64,000 nt of DNA from Petrosia ficiformis (taxonomy: Eukaryota > Porifera > Demospongiae > Haplosclerida > Petrosiidae). Below, one piece after another: positions 42,701-53,572 of the stretch. The stretch lies in NCBI GenBank assembly GCA_947044365.1, contig OX345642.1, positions 2,293,598 through 2,357,597 of the forward strand, in the 5' to 3' direction. The position numbers and the translations under genes are program-made. The notes under the pieces were generated by a model that was not told where the DNA came from, ran no database searches, and saw only the letters and a list, made by a program, of their open reading frames with translations. Position 1 is the first letter of the stretch, and each line of letters opens with the position of its first letter.

Positions 42701-45700
42701 TTGCTAGGATTTTCATATTTGGTGGTGCCACCCACGCTTTTAAATAAATAATGAATATATAAACATCTAAGTTGAGTTCATTGATTGTTTAAACAATTTG
42801 TAGGTTGGGTAAAATAATATCATGTGGTTTCATGGTAATTAATGCTTGGTGGTGCAAAATTGAAATTTGAACCTGGTGCAGACAGTAATATTGGTGGTGC
42901 AACACCACCACAAAAAGGCCTAAGGAGAACACTAATGTATAGTATATTATATGTACAGTACATCACATGTACAGTACAACATATGTACATGTACAGTACA
43001 TTACATGTACAGTTACATCATATGTACATGTATAGTATATTATATGTACAGTACATTAAATGTACATGTACTGTACATTACATGTACAGTACATCATATG
43101 TACATGTACAGTACAACATATGTACATGCAGGGGTGTGGAAACATTGAGCCAACTGCCGGACATTTTGGCATATTTTTGCCACTCTTGTCCTGCTCCCCA
43201 TCAGGGTTGGGGTCAAATACATTGCAATTGTATTTAATTACATTATTTTGAGTATTTGTATCTGCAATGGTATTTGCAAGTATGAAAGTCAATGTATTTG
43301 CATTTGTATTTAAGTATTTGTCACTTGTGAAAAATTGCAATTGTGATCATAAAAGCTATGCTTTCAAACTCATTTCAGTAATAAACTCGACTACTAGGTC
43401 CTCGACCATGTCCACTGTTTCGTTGTAAGGGTGAGGGTCGTCACCAAATCCATGCATCATGTACCTCAACTCTCTTGTAAAGTATTTGCAATGCAATTAA
43501 ATACATTTATTAGATAAAGTAATTGTATTTGCAATAGTATTTGGTACAGAAGATGTATTTGCAATTGTATTTAAATACTTTGAAAGTATTTGGCCCCAAC
43601 CCTGCTCCCCATATACTTTGTATACAGTTCAGTTTCGTTTTACCAGACATTCACTACATTTATCGGACAATGTCCTGCATGACTGGCTGTTTCCACACCC
43701 CCGTGTACATGTGAAATAAATTGTTTTATGATCTTTAGGCACCTTGTCATGATGTTGCATGTGATCCTCAAGCTCATCCTGTATCAGGTAACGAAACAGT
43801 CCTGGGCACCTGTGGTGATGGAAGAGTTATTTCAGGCATAGTCCCTTCACACTCAAATGCTAATATGAACAATATGAACAAGTTAGTATGGAAGAGATGT
43901 AATGTAAAATTATTGCAATTATTTATGTCTCAATTAATTATATCTCCACCTTACTGCAATATCAGATATTGTCATTCTACTAATATAACATACATACATG
44001 ATTTACATGTATAATACATGTACATAAATTGGCTTTCATAAAAACTATTGAAGCTATCTGCTAGGAGTAGTAACAATAGCAACTAAGTCTATAATATCAG
44101 TTTATGTTCTGTTTGATGTGACTATTACGTGGAAAATCATGAAAATTAATGTGCCTAGCAAAAGGCATAGAAACACATTAACTAACAAACACAAAAAAAA
44201 AGAAACAAGCAGCCACAAAGGCTTAGAAAAATAACAATCAGCCACCATGGCTTGGAAAACAAACATGTACATGTACCTCGTGTTAAGAATACATAATTGT
44301 ATACAATAATTACATCATGGATCGTCTAATCCTACTTTACAAGACTACTACAAGTACCATAGTTATATAGTTAAAGGCACTGAATATCTCATTGCATTGA
44401 TTTCCTGTACAAAGTGTTTGTTGAAAGTACTTTTGCAGTATTTTGTCCATTTACATATGTATGTATACATGTGTTAGCTATATATCTAGACTCATGACCG
44501 ATGTTTTGTCACTGTTCTGTAAATGGAAGATTTAAGATTATAAGTGTATAATAAGGTTCGAGATTTTGAACATTAACTTGTAAACAAGTAAAGGTTATTC
44601 ACATTCACCTTGTCCTCAGAAAATTGCTTATAACTTTAGTTTGGAATGACCAACAATGTACCATTTTCATATAATTATCCTTCACCTTCTTTTTTGTGTA
44701 TGTCAAATTTTAATCCATTGCTTCATTACTGAGTTACAGTATAATCATGTATTAACCTTATGACATTAAACTATACACTATATCACATATAAAGTCATCA
44801 CATCATAATTTTGAGGACATCGTGAATGGGAACAGACTTTAGTTTCATTTGTACATGATTAAAGGTAATTCACATTCATTATCACCTCAGAAAAATGTTC
44901 ATAACTTTAGTTTGGAATGACCAACAATCTTTTATCTCTACCATTTTCATATAATTATCTTTCTCGTCCTTTTTTGTGTATGTTAAATTTCTTCATTAGT
45001 CAGTTACAGTATGATATAGAGGAAAGTTGATTAGGAGAAACCCTCCTAACGGTGTTATATTAGCATTGAAGTCCACAGAAAAATAGTTCCAGTTTGATGG
45101 GCACTCTTTTTTTAAGGAGGCAGCATGGCTTAGTGGTTGGAGCTTGGGCCTCCTGATCTAAAGGTCAGTGGTTCGAGTCCAGCTGCGGTCATGTTGTTTC
45201 CTGAAAAGAGAGTGTCTGTTTTTCTGTGGACTTCAATGCTAATCAGTTACAGTATACTGGTGTATTAAACTTATGACATTAAACTATATTCTAAAGTCTG
45301 ATCACATTTACAATCACCTCAAAATTAGGATGTGATGACTTTATATGTACTATAGTGTATAGTTTAATGTCATAAGATTAATAGATGATTGTGCTGTAAC
45401 TCAATAATGAAGCAATGGATTAAAATTTGACATACACAAAAAAAGAACGGGAAGGATAATTATATGAAAATGGTACAGGTAAAAAGATTGTTGGTCCTTC
45501 AAAGATATGAAAATTTTTCTGAGGACAAGATGAACATGAATTACCTTTATGTTACATGTACATGTACATGTAACTGTGCATTATAAAATGAAGTTTTCAT
45601 TGATAGAACTGAACTACAAAATCTGATATCTGGTGAGCTGTGTCTGTCTGATACTATACAACTATCGGAGTACTCATATTTCAACCCTACTGTTTTATCA

Positions 45701-48700
45701 ACATGGGCAGGACCACAGCACTGGAAGCTCAGACCAAGAAATAAGGATATGAAAGATAAAACCAATAATGGTATGTGTTATTTCAACCTAAAATAAGCGT
45801 TGATTGGGTTGTCCCTATGATCACTCTCCACAAAGATGAATCTATTACATTCATATATGTACATGTACATGTAACTTTGGATATCAAATCAGTCATTTGT
45901 GCAATCATAATTTTGGTCATTTAAACTCTCCCTATATATTCATCCATTTGGTACATTAAAACCACTAAATTTGATATCTATAGCGTGTGTGTTCTGCCCA
46001 CACTGGTCAGCACTGGTCGGGAAAAACCACTATTCAGCATGAATTAACCACCTCTCAGATGAATTAACCACCTCTCAGATAATACATGTATAGGCTACTG
46101 AAACAGAATTAAGTATAAACTGGATAAACAGCACTAAATGCAATGTAGAATCCAACCACCACTCTAAATATCCTGGGCAGAACACTGTATAGATACATAT
46201 AGGTGGAGCAATAGTTGATTTTCCTGGATACCATGACTATACAAAATGGCTCAATACATGTAAAATATTAAGAATATCAAAATCAAAGGAGTTACATGTA
46301 CATGTGTATGTGTACACTGGATGTTTATAGAGTGTAAGGGTGTGGTTTCCTTTTAAAGAAACAGAGCTAATGATACATATTGGTTATTTGATTTCAGTAA
46401 TCTGCTGAATTTATAATGATCACTAAAATTCATTATAAACTATAAATAAATAAATTCTTTTGATTAGACAATGATAATGCAGTAACTACTAAAAAGAAGA
46501 GACAACCTCGTCAAGTATTCAGAGTAGATTTTACTTTAACTCCAGATGAAAGCTTGTTTAAAAAAGGAAGGGTAAGAATAACAATAAAATACTATATGTA
46601 CATTTTTTCGTTTGCCTCAGGGGTCTGTCTTTCTTTCTTCCTTCTTTCTTTCTTTCCATCTCAAGTGTTATCATATACATACATGTACATGGTTTCTTTT
46701 AAAATGTTTGGCAGGAGAAAATGTAGGCGTCCAGAGGGAGGACTAGGCCTTCCTGAATATTTTTCTTATAATCTACAAGTTGTGACATTGTTCTCACTTT
46801 TGAGACCTTTGTCATTAAAACAAGATCCATTATTTAAAGATAGACATTCTTGCTTGTACATGTACATGTAAATCTCTTCATATTATATTGCCACATATAT
46901 ACATGTATTGTACATGTATATGTATGTCTTCCACTGACATTGTACAGTGTAGTACATTATGAGTTTTCTATAGGCTGTCGCTGCTGTACAATGTACAGTG
47001 TAGTATATTATGTGTTTTCTATAGGGTGCTGTACATTGTACGGTGTAGTATATTATGTGTTTTCTATAGGGTGCTGTACATTGTACGGTGTAGTATATTA
47101 TATGTTTTGTCTGTACATTGTACAGTGTAGTATATTATGTGTTTTGTATAGGCAACTACTCAACTGTCAAAAGCTGCATTGGCTAAACTGTCTTCAATGC
47201 ATACTACTCTACCTCATGACACACATACTGATGTTACAATACTATATCAACTATTCTCAAGACCAAAATGGAAGGTTGGTACATGTGGTCTTCTTTGTAA
47301 GATAAAAATTGAAAATCCCTCTCTCTCTCTCTCTCTCTCGCTCCTCTTCCTCTCTCTCTCTCTCTCTGTCCCTCTCTATATTTTTTAAAGGTCAAGAGAA
47401 GAAAACAACTTGTAAGTGATGTGATGGAAGAGCCTTTAGAAGGTACAGCACATTACTATATTACACTAAATGTCATCAAGTACTGGTAATTGCTTGTCAT
47501 CATTATAGTCACATGGTTTTATAGTCCAAATAAGTGATGTTCCTGTACTCTGGGAGCACTAGATGTTGGCATCACAATGCATGCTAGCTGTACTCACCAG
47601 ATGATATAGACTCGTTCCCACTCTGTTATTTACATGTACTATTATTAACATGTAAATGTACAGTATACATGTATTTACTCAGATTACACTTTTTTTCTGT
47701 TACAGGGGAGTTTTACAATTATGACAATGCTAATGATAGTACAGGCTATTTACCAGTGAGTGTTGTTTTACAGTATAGTGATTCAAAAATACATGTGTAT
47801 CTGTAAGGTTTATTAGGGAGGGAGGGGAGGAGGGGGGATCTCACTCCCCCTTTGAAGTTAGGTTGCCATTTTTTGGTGTCAATTGGTCCTATACACCTGC
47901 TAATTACATTGTACTACTAACTATAGCTGACTATAGCCAGTAATATGGTTCATTTCTGGATGGTATGACAATCCACTAGAAGTCAATCTGGGATAGCATT
48001 TCCATAGACTCTCCTAGTCTATTGGTATGCACTGTACACAACATTGTCCGTCACCTAAGTCTAACTTTCAACTTTTTCCCTTCACAATGTTTCTAAATGA
48101 AGGCCTGATTTGTATATAATATTTGGTATCATGATACATGTGTATGACACTGAGTGTGTGTACAATACATGTACATGTACATACATTGTATATGCCATGT
48201 GTTACATAAATTACTGTATTAGATAATTATGTAAATCTACATGTACATTGTGTACACGTACATGTATTTACCTGTAGTTCTGTACCTTTCATTATAATTA
48301 TCATTAGGTAACTGAAGAAGCTCCTGAAGATGATATGGATGATCTTGATGGAGCACAAATGAGTGGTGTCCAGTTTATGAGTATGCTAAACGAAACTGAA
48401 ACACAGATTCCTTTTTCTCAAGACTTGACTGGAAATAATCTGATTGCTGAACCAAAGAAGGTCAATAACGTATACTTTATAAACAGGATACTATAAGGGT
48501 ATTCATTAGGTCCAAAATTTAGGAGATGCTGCACTGTGGTAGAGAAATCACTCTACATGTACAGTATGTGGTGGTTCCCCCAGGATAAATATTAAGGGTG
48601 GGGAGTGTATCAATGGTACTTGATGTTTGGACTGGTTTAGGTCAACAATGGTGTTGTAAAACAGTGTTTTTAAGGATATACTTAAAAATTGAAGGGTAGG

Positions 48701-51700
48701 GGAGCGCCATGTTATACCACTATTTGGGGGAAACACAGCATAAGGGCATTAGGGCCAATTTAGATGATGCTGCACTGTAATAACGAAATCACTCTACATG
48801 TACAGTATGTGTAGCGTTTCAGAATAGTTATGTAGTTAGTATGCCTACTAAACGTTAGGCTTACTAAAAAGAGTTTTAGCAACTAAAAGTGCTCAATATT
48901 GAACAATTTCATTTAGTTATTTATGTGCATGTAATTTAATTAGTTAAATTGGTTTTACATGTAGTTGTGATTATGGTTAGTTAACAGTTTGTCATCAACA
49001 GGTAACACCTATTGAAATTGAATATGCCAAACAAGCCAAGAGGGTGGATGTGAAGAAATTAAAAGCTACCATGTGGAAAATTATCACAAAGCAAAATAAC
49101 CAGGTACATGTACATGTATAATCATATACATCATGTTTACTATTAAGTACTTTGTGTATCATTGCAGCCTATACATGTACATATATATTATCAGTACATG
49201 TACACTATACATGTACACTATATAAATACGAGCGCTGTCAGGACGGGACCCTCGCCTACATGGCAAAGTAATACAAAGCACTACATTTTTTTCCAAAATA
49301 TAATAAAGTTTGTGTATGAAACAAACAATACTTTTGTTACATGGAATAGGAATACATTGTTGTATAAATTTGATAAATATTTATGGGCATTAATTAAAAT
49401 TGTTATAACTTTATATCCTAAAAGACAAAATAAGAATATCAATGAAAGAAATGCATAATTTGTATATACATGTATATCTTACATCTAATTCTCTTTTTTC
49501 CTTCGAAAAACAATGAAGAAGTTCTCAACTCTACCTCTAAAGTCTCCGTGTGAAAGTGAAATCATGTGTTTAGTACATGACTTTGCAAGCATGCACGTAC
49601 TTGTAGGTGGAGCTAGGTAGCTTTCATCAATGGTGGTGTAGTAGCAACCATTACCTCGATTGTTTTGGTGGTTTGAAGTGTTTCTTGGCTAGCGACAGCC
49701 ATGAAACAGGATCACTTGTGTTTGTGTGTCCATATTTACTCTCGTTATTGCCCTCGTTTCATCTTAAAGTCGTGAAACGGTAACTGTGAGTTATAAAAAT
49801 TGTCTTAACTTTAGAACCAAAAGGTTTTAGAAGATTTCCTACGTCATTTTTTTCCTTGTATAATTTGAAGTCTACCAGTACCTCGTTTGAAATGTCAATG
49901 TCTTTATTTTTCCAGAAAAAATGCTAACAGACACACAGACACACAGACAAAACGATTACTGTACCCTTCTGCCTACTCTACGCGGCGAGGGTAACAAGTA
50001 CATATATATTATCAGTACATGTACAGATACATTATCAGTACATGTATATACACTATACACATGTACATGTACATGTACATATACATTATCAGTACATGTA
50101 CAAAGTAGGGCTGGGACAAAAGTTGGAAAACAAGGTTCGAAGGTTCGCATGTGTTTTTATCAAATTTGCTCTTACCTTGATTGGCTTGGCTATTGAAAGC
50201 CTCTAAAACTTGATTATTGCTTTATAACGATACCAGTCTTGTTTCTGTCACTGCTTCTACTCAGATTTAATATTGCTGGACTAAAGAACGAGACAGAAGT
50301 AGCCAGCAACATAGCCTAAACTTTCTACATTACAAACCACATGTTCAGATTGTAAAAATGCTCACGCATAAACATTAAAGTGGACGTAGCAGCGAAGCTT
50401 TGAGGGGAGAAATTTACCTTCAAATGCACTCCAAATGAACAAATGTTTGAACCTTCGAACCTTTTCCCAGCCTTAGTACACGCTCACATACATACATATG
50501 CATAAATGTTGAGTAGAAGCAAGTTCACAAGTGAACTCGAGTAGTGAGCATACAATTTGCATTTATGTGTTTTCTTGCACTCATGAGTAACATATGATTG
50601 ACTCTTGTGTGCATATTAAGTTGCATCTGCTCTGTACTGTATACATGTACATGTACATACTTACATGTGTATTTACACATGTACATGTAGTCATCTACAT
50701 GTATGTACATGATACATGTGGATAGCACATGTGACATGTACCATAATAAAACAATTGTTGCTAGTATCATTGTAGCCCAATATGTACATATGTTAGCTCT
50801 CATACACATGTACATGTACATATGCTATGTGTTACAGGTTTGAATTGTTGCAGCTCTAACATGTATATGTACATGTACATGTACAATTATTATTAATTAT
50901 TAATATCATTAGGAACCACCCCTTTCCTCCTCTTCTTCTGATTCTTCAAACCTTTTTTTCACATCTTTATACTCTGGTGTGATGAGTCAATTGTCTACTT
51001 CAATGGCTACAGAAATGTCTGTTCCGATTTCTTTTGTTTGTCTGTTACATTTGGCTAATGAAAAGGTTAGTCTTGTACAGTATATATCACACCTTTTATA
51101 ACCAAATGCATTTGTTATATTGATATTCAAATAGTATGCAAATCAGTGTTTTCAATATGTAAAATTGTATTTATGTCCATCAAAATCTCATGAATATCAT
51201 TATGTGGTTCATTTAGGGTAGGGTTAGGGTTCAATCAGTATCAAAGTGATCTTAGTCTTTGATGGCAATCTTGGTAAAATTGGTACAAAGAACGGCTTGT
51301 AAAAGTTTGCCACTGAAGCTCATTAGAAAAGGTTCATTGCAACACTATTTCTGTGCATGCTCACAAGAGCAGTCAGAGCAGATGATAGTTGTAGTAAAAT
51401 GGCTGAACATTGCAGGAAGAGGTAGCTTCTTGTAACTGCGTATTTTTAATCAAGATAATCTTCTAAGTAAACTGAATATTATTTCAAGGCAACAAAAAGA
51501 TAAGTCATTTATACAAGCTTGAAGAGTCATATTCTACTTGTGAAGACAATCTTCCATGAGTTTGGATGGCACACTCTTATGCAGTGGAGGAATCTATTCA
51601 TTTGCTGGTGAATCATCTAGATTGCTTGGTTTGCAATGACTTTCATTCAGTCTTTGGTGTTATTTTTTTGTTAATGCTCCCTCCTCTGGAATATCTTACC

Positions 51701-52162
51701 ACTAGAAGTGATGCAAGTATACCTTAAGCCTACTGTCAAAGTGTCAATTACGTCCACTAAATTTAGCAGATTTCAAATTGTCTGATTAGTTATAAGAATA
51801 ATACAACAAAATAAGTACAGTAACCTCACAACAAGGTTAATTATTAGTTAAGAGCAGTCATGGCCAAGTGGGTTACTTCTATATCTCACAATACCATGTT
51901 TTCTGGAGAAAATTCACAACTTGCTAGTGAAATATTGTTTTGTCCGGATGTTTTTGCTGGACACTTTCAAAAAACTATTTTGAGCTCTGTATTACTCATC
52001 GTACATTTTAATTCTTACATTTTGTATCATGCATTCCTTATTTATAAATTCCTTGATTTTAACACTCCTGATTTCTTTTACATACAGATACTAAATATTA
52101 CAGCTCAAGATGACATGTCTAACTTTGTAGTAGGACTTAGTTCTAAGAGTCCAAGAGACTAA
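32933..52162 (+). CDS. NCAPH: NCAPH/Barren, condensin I kleisin subunit
   Basis: The gamma-kleisin closes the SMC2-SMC4 ring of condensin I and compacts mitotic chromosomes. Exons: 32933-33231, 34120-34204, 34484-34573, 34973-35084, 35263-35336, 36052-36129, 36752-36941, 38345-38427, 38860-38941, 42130-42263, 43739-43881, 45607-45770, 46468-46571, 47152-47274, 47391-47442, 47706-47755, 48308-48460, 49002-49103, 50913-51065 and 52088-52162. Phases agree throughout; 781 aa (human 741). The N-terminal kleisin helices read [16 protein letters not shown] and [19 protein letters not shown] (residues about 105-155), then [15 protein letters not shown]. Further matches are [44 protein letters not shown] and, near the SMC4-binding C-terminus, [15 protein letters not shown]. 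All belong to animal NCAPH in order. Introns are rich in young MITEs. Confidence 0.95.
33232..34119. other. NCAPH intron 1
   Basis: No gene is seen; an open frame at 33296-33583 lacks family similarity. A single hAT-like end CAGTGTTCTCTCCAGAG is at about 33690. Confidence 0.4.
35529..35889. mobile_element. 361-bp hAT-type MITE
   Basis: Ends TAGGGCTGGGATGGATCC and (reverse) TAGGGCTGGAACGGATACC; perfect 8-bp flanking duplication GTATAGAA (35521-35528 and 35890-35897). A related copy is at 50106. It lies in NCAPH intron 5. Confidence 0.9.
36298..36335. repeat. 38-bp perfect-arm palindrome with TTAGGG
   Basis: 17-bp arms CATTGTTAGGGTTACAT and their reverse complement flank a 4-nt loop in NCAPH intron 6. 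The arms contain the telomere hexamer TTAGGG. Confidence 0.85.
36505..36668. mobile_element. 164-bp hAT-type MITE, old copy
   Basis: Begins CAGGGATTTGGAAAAATTG and ends TGTTTCCATACCACTG. Flanks are GAGTAAAA (36497-36504) and GAGTAAAC (36669-36676). It is homologous to the outer element at 43129. NCAPH intron 6. Confidence 0.8.
37787..38252. mobile_element. 466-bp hAT-type MITE
   Basis: Ends CAGACTTACAGTGTGAGTCA and (reverse) CAGACTTGGGTCAAATACAT; perfect 8-bp duplication CATTTTAC (37779-37786 and 38253-38260). The AAATACAAATACTT interior resembles that of the element at 43202. NCAPH intron 7. Confidence 0.85.
38960..39420. repeat. Minisatellite, left part (split by a transposon)
   Basis: Units contain ACAGTGAACACTGTATGTAC, GTGATCACAGTTTGTACATG and TACAGTGTTCATAGTATG. 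The array continues at 41404 beyond a Tc1-like insertion. Confidence 0.9.
39423..41401. mobile_element. Tc1/mariner-like element with transposase remnant
   Basis: TIRs start CAGTACCTGACAAAAATAAC at both ends and are flanked by TA (39421-39422 and 41402-41403). Inside, after the nested repeat, 40558 opens a short frame [19 protein letters not shown] that resembles the helix-turn-helix start of Tc1 transposases and soon hits a stop. The element is therefore dead. A further repeat (39595-40500) with a (TG)n run is nested within. NCAPH intron 9. Confidence 0.8.
39595..40500 (+). mobile_element. Dispersed repeat with CCCTCGCC ends, nested copy
   Basis: Begins TTACCCTCGCCGCGTAG and ends GTAGGCGAGGGTCCCGTCCC, so ACCCTCGCC is inverted at the ends. 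It contains (TG)n at 39651-39708. The same element lies on the minus strand at 49235-49997. The interior has no convincing protein; a 78-codon frame at 39922 is unassigned. Confidence 0.75.
41404..41650. repeat. Minisatellite, right part
   Basis: Continuation of the array at 38960, same unit, restored after the transposon. Confidence 0.9.
41896..41922 (-). mobile_element. SINE 3'-end fragment
   Basis: On the minus strand the stretch matches the conserved CATCTCCGATAACATCATG 3' end of the SINE at 16799, without head or TTTC tail. Confidence 0.5.
42540..43120. repeat. GTACAT/ATGTAC tandem block, split by a MITE
   Basis: Degenerate units of ATGTACAGTACATTACATGT and ATCATATGTACATGTATAGT at 42540-42692 and 42943-43120, either side of the element at 42693. 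Confidence 0.8.
42693..42934. mobile_element. 242-bp hAT-type MITE
   Basis: Starts CAGTGTTCTTGCTAGG and ends CCTAAGGAGAACACTA; perfect 8-bp duplication ATGTATAG (42685-42692 and 42935-42942). Inverted relative of the copy at 21620. NCAPH intron 10. Confidence 0.9.
43129..43703. mobile_element. hAT-type MITE (outer), interrupted
   Basis: Ends CAGGGGTGTGGAAACA and (reverse) CGGGGGTGTGGAAACA; perfect 8-bp duplication TGTACATG (43121-43128 and 43704-43711). Without the 403-bp insert and one 8-bp duplication it would be about 164 bp, like the copy at 36505. Confidence 0.92.
43202..43604. mobile_element. hAT-type MITE (inner) nested in the outer one
   Basis: Ends CAGGGTTGGGGTCAAATAC and (reverse) CAGGGTTGGGGCCAAATAC; perfect 8-bp duplication CTCCCCAT (43194-43201 and 43605-43612). 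The interior is ATTTGCAATTGTATTT repeats. Confidence 0.93.
44585..44851 (+). mobile_element. TTCACATTCAC MITE family copy
   Basis: Full-length copy from AAAGGTTATTCACATTCACC to GTGAATGGGAACAGACTTTAG, in NCAPH intron 11. Confidence 0.8.
44862..45300 (+). mobile_element. TTCACATTCAC MITE family copy, interrupted
   Basis: The left half is 44862-45012; the right half resumes at 45244 with CAGTTACAGTATACTGG. The insert between is the tRNA-like element at 45013. The right end runs into the inverted copy that follows. Confidence 0.7.
45013..45243 (+). mobile_element. tRNA-like element with 25-bp TIRs
   Basis: A 12-bp duplication CAGTTACAGTAT flanks the insert (45001-45012 and 45244-45255). Inside, a perfect 25-bp inverted repeat (45059-45083 and 45219-45243, start ATTAGCATTGAAGTCCACAG) encloses a tRNA-like sequence at about 45120-45191 with A box TGGCTTAGTGG and B box GGTTCGAGTCC. 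The acceptor arms GGCAGCA and TGCGGTC pair at 6 of 7 positions (one wobble), but the anticodon stem is poor. Probably a tRNA-derived SINE rather than a working tRNA gene. Confidence 0.75.
45302..45545 (-). mobile_element. TTCACATTCAC MITE family, inverted copy
   Basis: Reads CTAAAGTCTGATCACATTTAC, then CCTCAAAATTAGGATGTGAT, AATGAAGCAATGGATTAAAA and ATGAATTACCTTTAT, the reverse of the copy at 44585. It ends about 60 bp before the exon 12 acceptor. Confidence 0.75.
45985..46185. mobile_element. hAT-type MITE
   Basis: Ends TGTGTTCTGCCCA and (reverse) CAGTGTTCTGCCCAGG. The interior carries AATTAACCACCTCTCAGATG twice. Related to 14045. Confidence 0.65.
46610..46690 (+). mobile_element. SINE fragment, (TTTC)n family
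   Basis: TTGCCTCAGGGGTCTGTC, TTTC/TTCC tail, then CATCTCAAGTGTTATCATA: the 3' part of the SINE at 16799. NCAPH intron 13. Confidence 0.65.
46900..47151 (+). repeat. About 45-bp minisatellite carrying splice acceptors, abutting NCAPH exon 14
   Basis: Units of TGTACATTGTACGGTGTAGT plus ATATTATGTGTTTTCTATAG. AG sites in identical context (TTTTCTATAG) end at 46973, 47024 and 47069. The last unit (TTTTGTATAG, ending 47151) provides the real acceptor of exon 14. Confidence 0.85.
47317..47385 (+). repeat. (TC)n tract before NCAPH exon 15
   Basis: CT-rich simple sequence ending six bases before the acceptor TTAAAG at 47390; it probably serves as the polypyrimidine tract. Confidence 0.85.
48485..48812. 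repeat. Duplicated 75-85-bp segment in NCAPH intron 17
   Basis: GATGCTGCACTGTGGTAGAG with AAATCACTCTACATGTACAG near 48526-48566, and again in slightly diverged form near 48762-48806. Confidence 0.6.
49235..49997 (-). mobile_element. Dispersed repeat with CCCTCGCC ends, second copy
   Basis: On the minus strand it begins TTACCCTCGCCGCGTAGAG and ends GGCGAGGGTCCCGTCC, as in the copy at 39595. The shared interior includes GTACTGGTAGACTTCAAATT. The TG run is much shorter here. NCAPH intron 18. Confidence 0.8.
50106..50475. mobile_element. 370-bp hAT-type MITE, older copy
   Basis: Ends TAGGGCTGGGACAAAAG and (reverse) TAAGGCTGGGAAAAGG, with subterminal AGGTTCGAAGG inverted as well. Flanks GTACAAAG and GTACACGC only partly match. 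Confidence 0.7.
51176..51275. mobile_element. MITE copy with telomere-like core
   Basis: Inverted, partial relative of 23534: GTCCATCAAAATCTCATGAA, then TTTAGGGTAGGGTTAGGGTT, then GTCTTTGATGGCAATCTTGG. NCAPH intron 19. Confidence 0.6.
51795..51965 (+). mobile_element. tRNA-like SINE candidate
   Basis: Contains GCAGTCATGGCCAAGTGG, like the A box of a Ser/Leu tRNA, then GGTTACTTCTATATCTCACA. A diverged copy is inverted at 61565-61720. The open frame starting at 51860 is a by-product. Confidence 0.6.
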
Positions 52163-52804
52163 TTAAAACTTGTATCTCACACTTGTATTACCAGTTATAA
52201 GCTCTATTTTTCCTGTATTTAATTTTATCTGCATCTTTATGTATATTGTAAAGTGAACACCTAATGAATCCATACCAGGCAAAGGTTTTGCTTCAATTTG
52301 AAAGACTTTAGGGGGCAACATGTGGGGTTATCATGATGTGTATATTGGCAAACAAATTCCAAGGGGAAAGACTCTAGCAAGTGAGGTGAAAGACCCACCT
52401 CCCCCCTAAATGAAACCCTGTATACAGAACACATTGAGTATTGCTTCAAATAAAGCATGCATATGTAACATAAGCTACACAATGAAATATGTTGGTGGCT
52501 GAATAATCTGATAACTTTCCTTGTAACTATTAGATCAAAATGTTTACCAAACACTAGTCTGACTAATCAGCACTAATAATGATGACGTACCTATTTCTTT
52601 TAACAACTTAGACTTCCTGCAATAAAGCACTAATAATGACGTACCTATTTCTTTTAACAATTTGCAATAAAGTGTGATTCCAAACATGCATTTTATCTCT
52701 CAGATTGTATCAGAAAACTGTGTTTTAGCTATTTTTCAGCTTGTAATGACTATAAAATTAATATGTATATATATAAATAATAATTTTTTTAGAAAACATA
52801 GAAT
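52163..52804. other. NCAPH 3' flank
   Basis: Several AATAAA motifs (about 52447, 52620 and 52667) could end the NCAPH transcript. A 30-bp segment with CACTAATAATGACGTACC is duplicated near 52570 and 52628. No gene seen. Confidence 0.45.
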
Positions 52805-53205
52805 AGATCGACGACATGCACAGTCTTCTCTGGCTTATGCAAGGGAGCTCAAATTCCTGCACGTGCAGCAGCAGGTCTGGGAGCATGCATGCATGCACCC
52901 ATCCTCGCCAGGGAGGTGTGTGCACAGGGTGAGGATGCAAAGCAATTAATTATTAATTGTAATATTTTAGTAATATAGAAAATATAATAATTATTAAATA
53001 ATACAATTTATGTACAATGCTATTCTTTTTTACTTCTGTACAACATACAGAAACCGAACAAAATACTGTTGACTTTGAAAACATTCTTTGCCCAAGGACG
53101 CATGCATGGTAGCAATGATGATGATTTTTTTAAAAAAAACGCCAATAATAAACCAGAAAACAAATTATATCGAAAACAGTGTATTTAATTATAACAAAAA
53201 GTGAT
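52805..53205. repeat. 400-bp direct repeat, left copy
   Basis: Starts AGATCGACGACATGCACAG and ends AACAAAAAGTGAT; it matches 54805-55201 with only a few differences. It contains GCATGCATGCATGC. Confidence 0.9.
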
Positions 53206-53438
53206 AGCTAGCTAATTCGAAAACATTTTCAAGAATGATAATTTGAAATTAGTCTCCAGAAATACAGCTACTTGAAAGAGAAAAAAATTAATTGAAAATA
53301 TTTCCAACGAAATACAATCGAAAATGATAGTACTTGGTTAATTCACTGGATTAGGAAAAGAAAAAGGTTTTATAAAAAGAACATTAACGTCATAGGTATG
53401 TCAATGTTATTGAAAGAAGATGAAAGATTAAGAAAAAT

Positions 53439-53572
53439 AGACTAGTATATATATTCAATACAAGCGTAAGTAGTCATAGGCTTTCCACTGTAATAGACCC
53501 AAAATAGACTAGTATATATATTCAATACAAGCGTAAGTAGTCATAGGCTTTCCACTGTAATAGACCCAATTT
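53439..53572. repeat. 68-bp tandem duplication
   Basis: AATAGACTAGTATATATATT through CACTGTAATAGACCCAA occurs twice back to back; a third, diverged copy starts near 53615. Confidence 0.85.

Noticed and set aside
39180..43250. Tyr/Met/Cys-rich short ORFs
   Set aside because: They are products of GTACAT/ACATGT tandem repeats.
45120..45191. Possible functional tRNA gene
   Set aside because: The acceptor and T arms are passable but the anticodon stem is weak, and the sequence sits inside an inserted element with a target duplication.
51860..52162. 100-codon ORF starting [14 protein letters not shown]
   Set aside because: Only its last 24 codons are real (NCAPH exon 20); the upstream part is a SINE-like repeat and intron.
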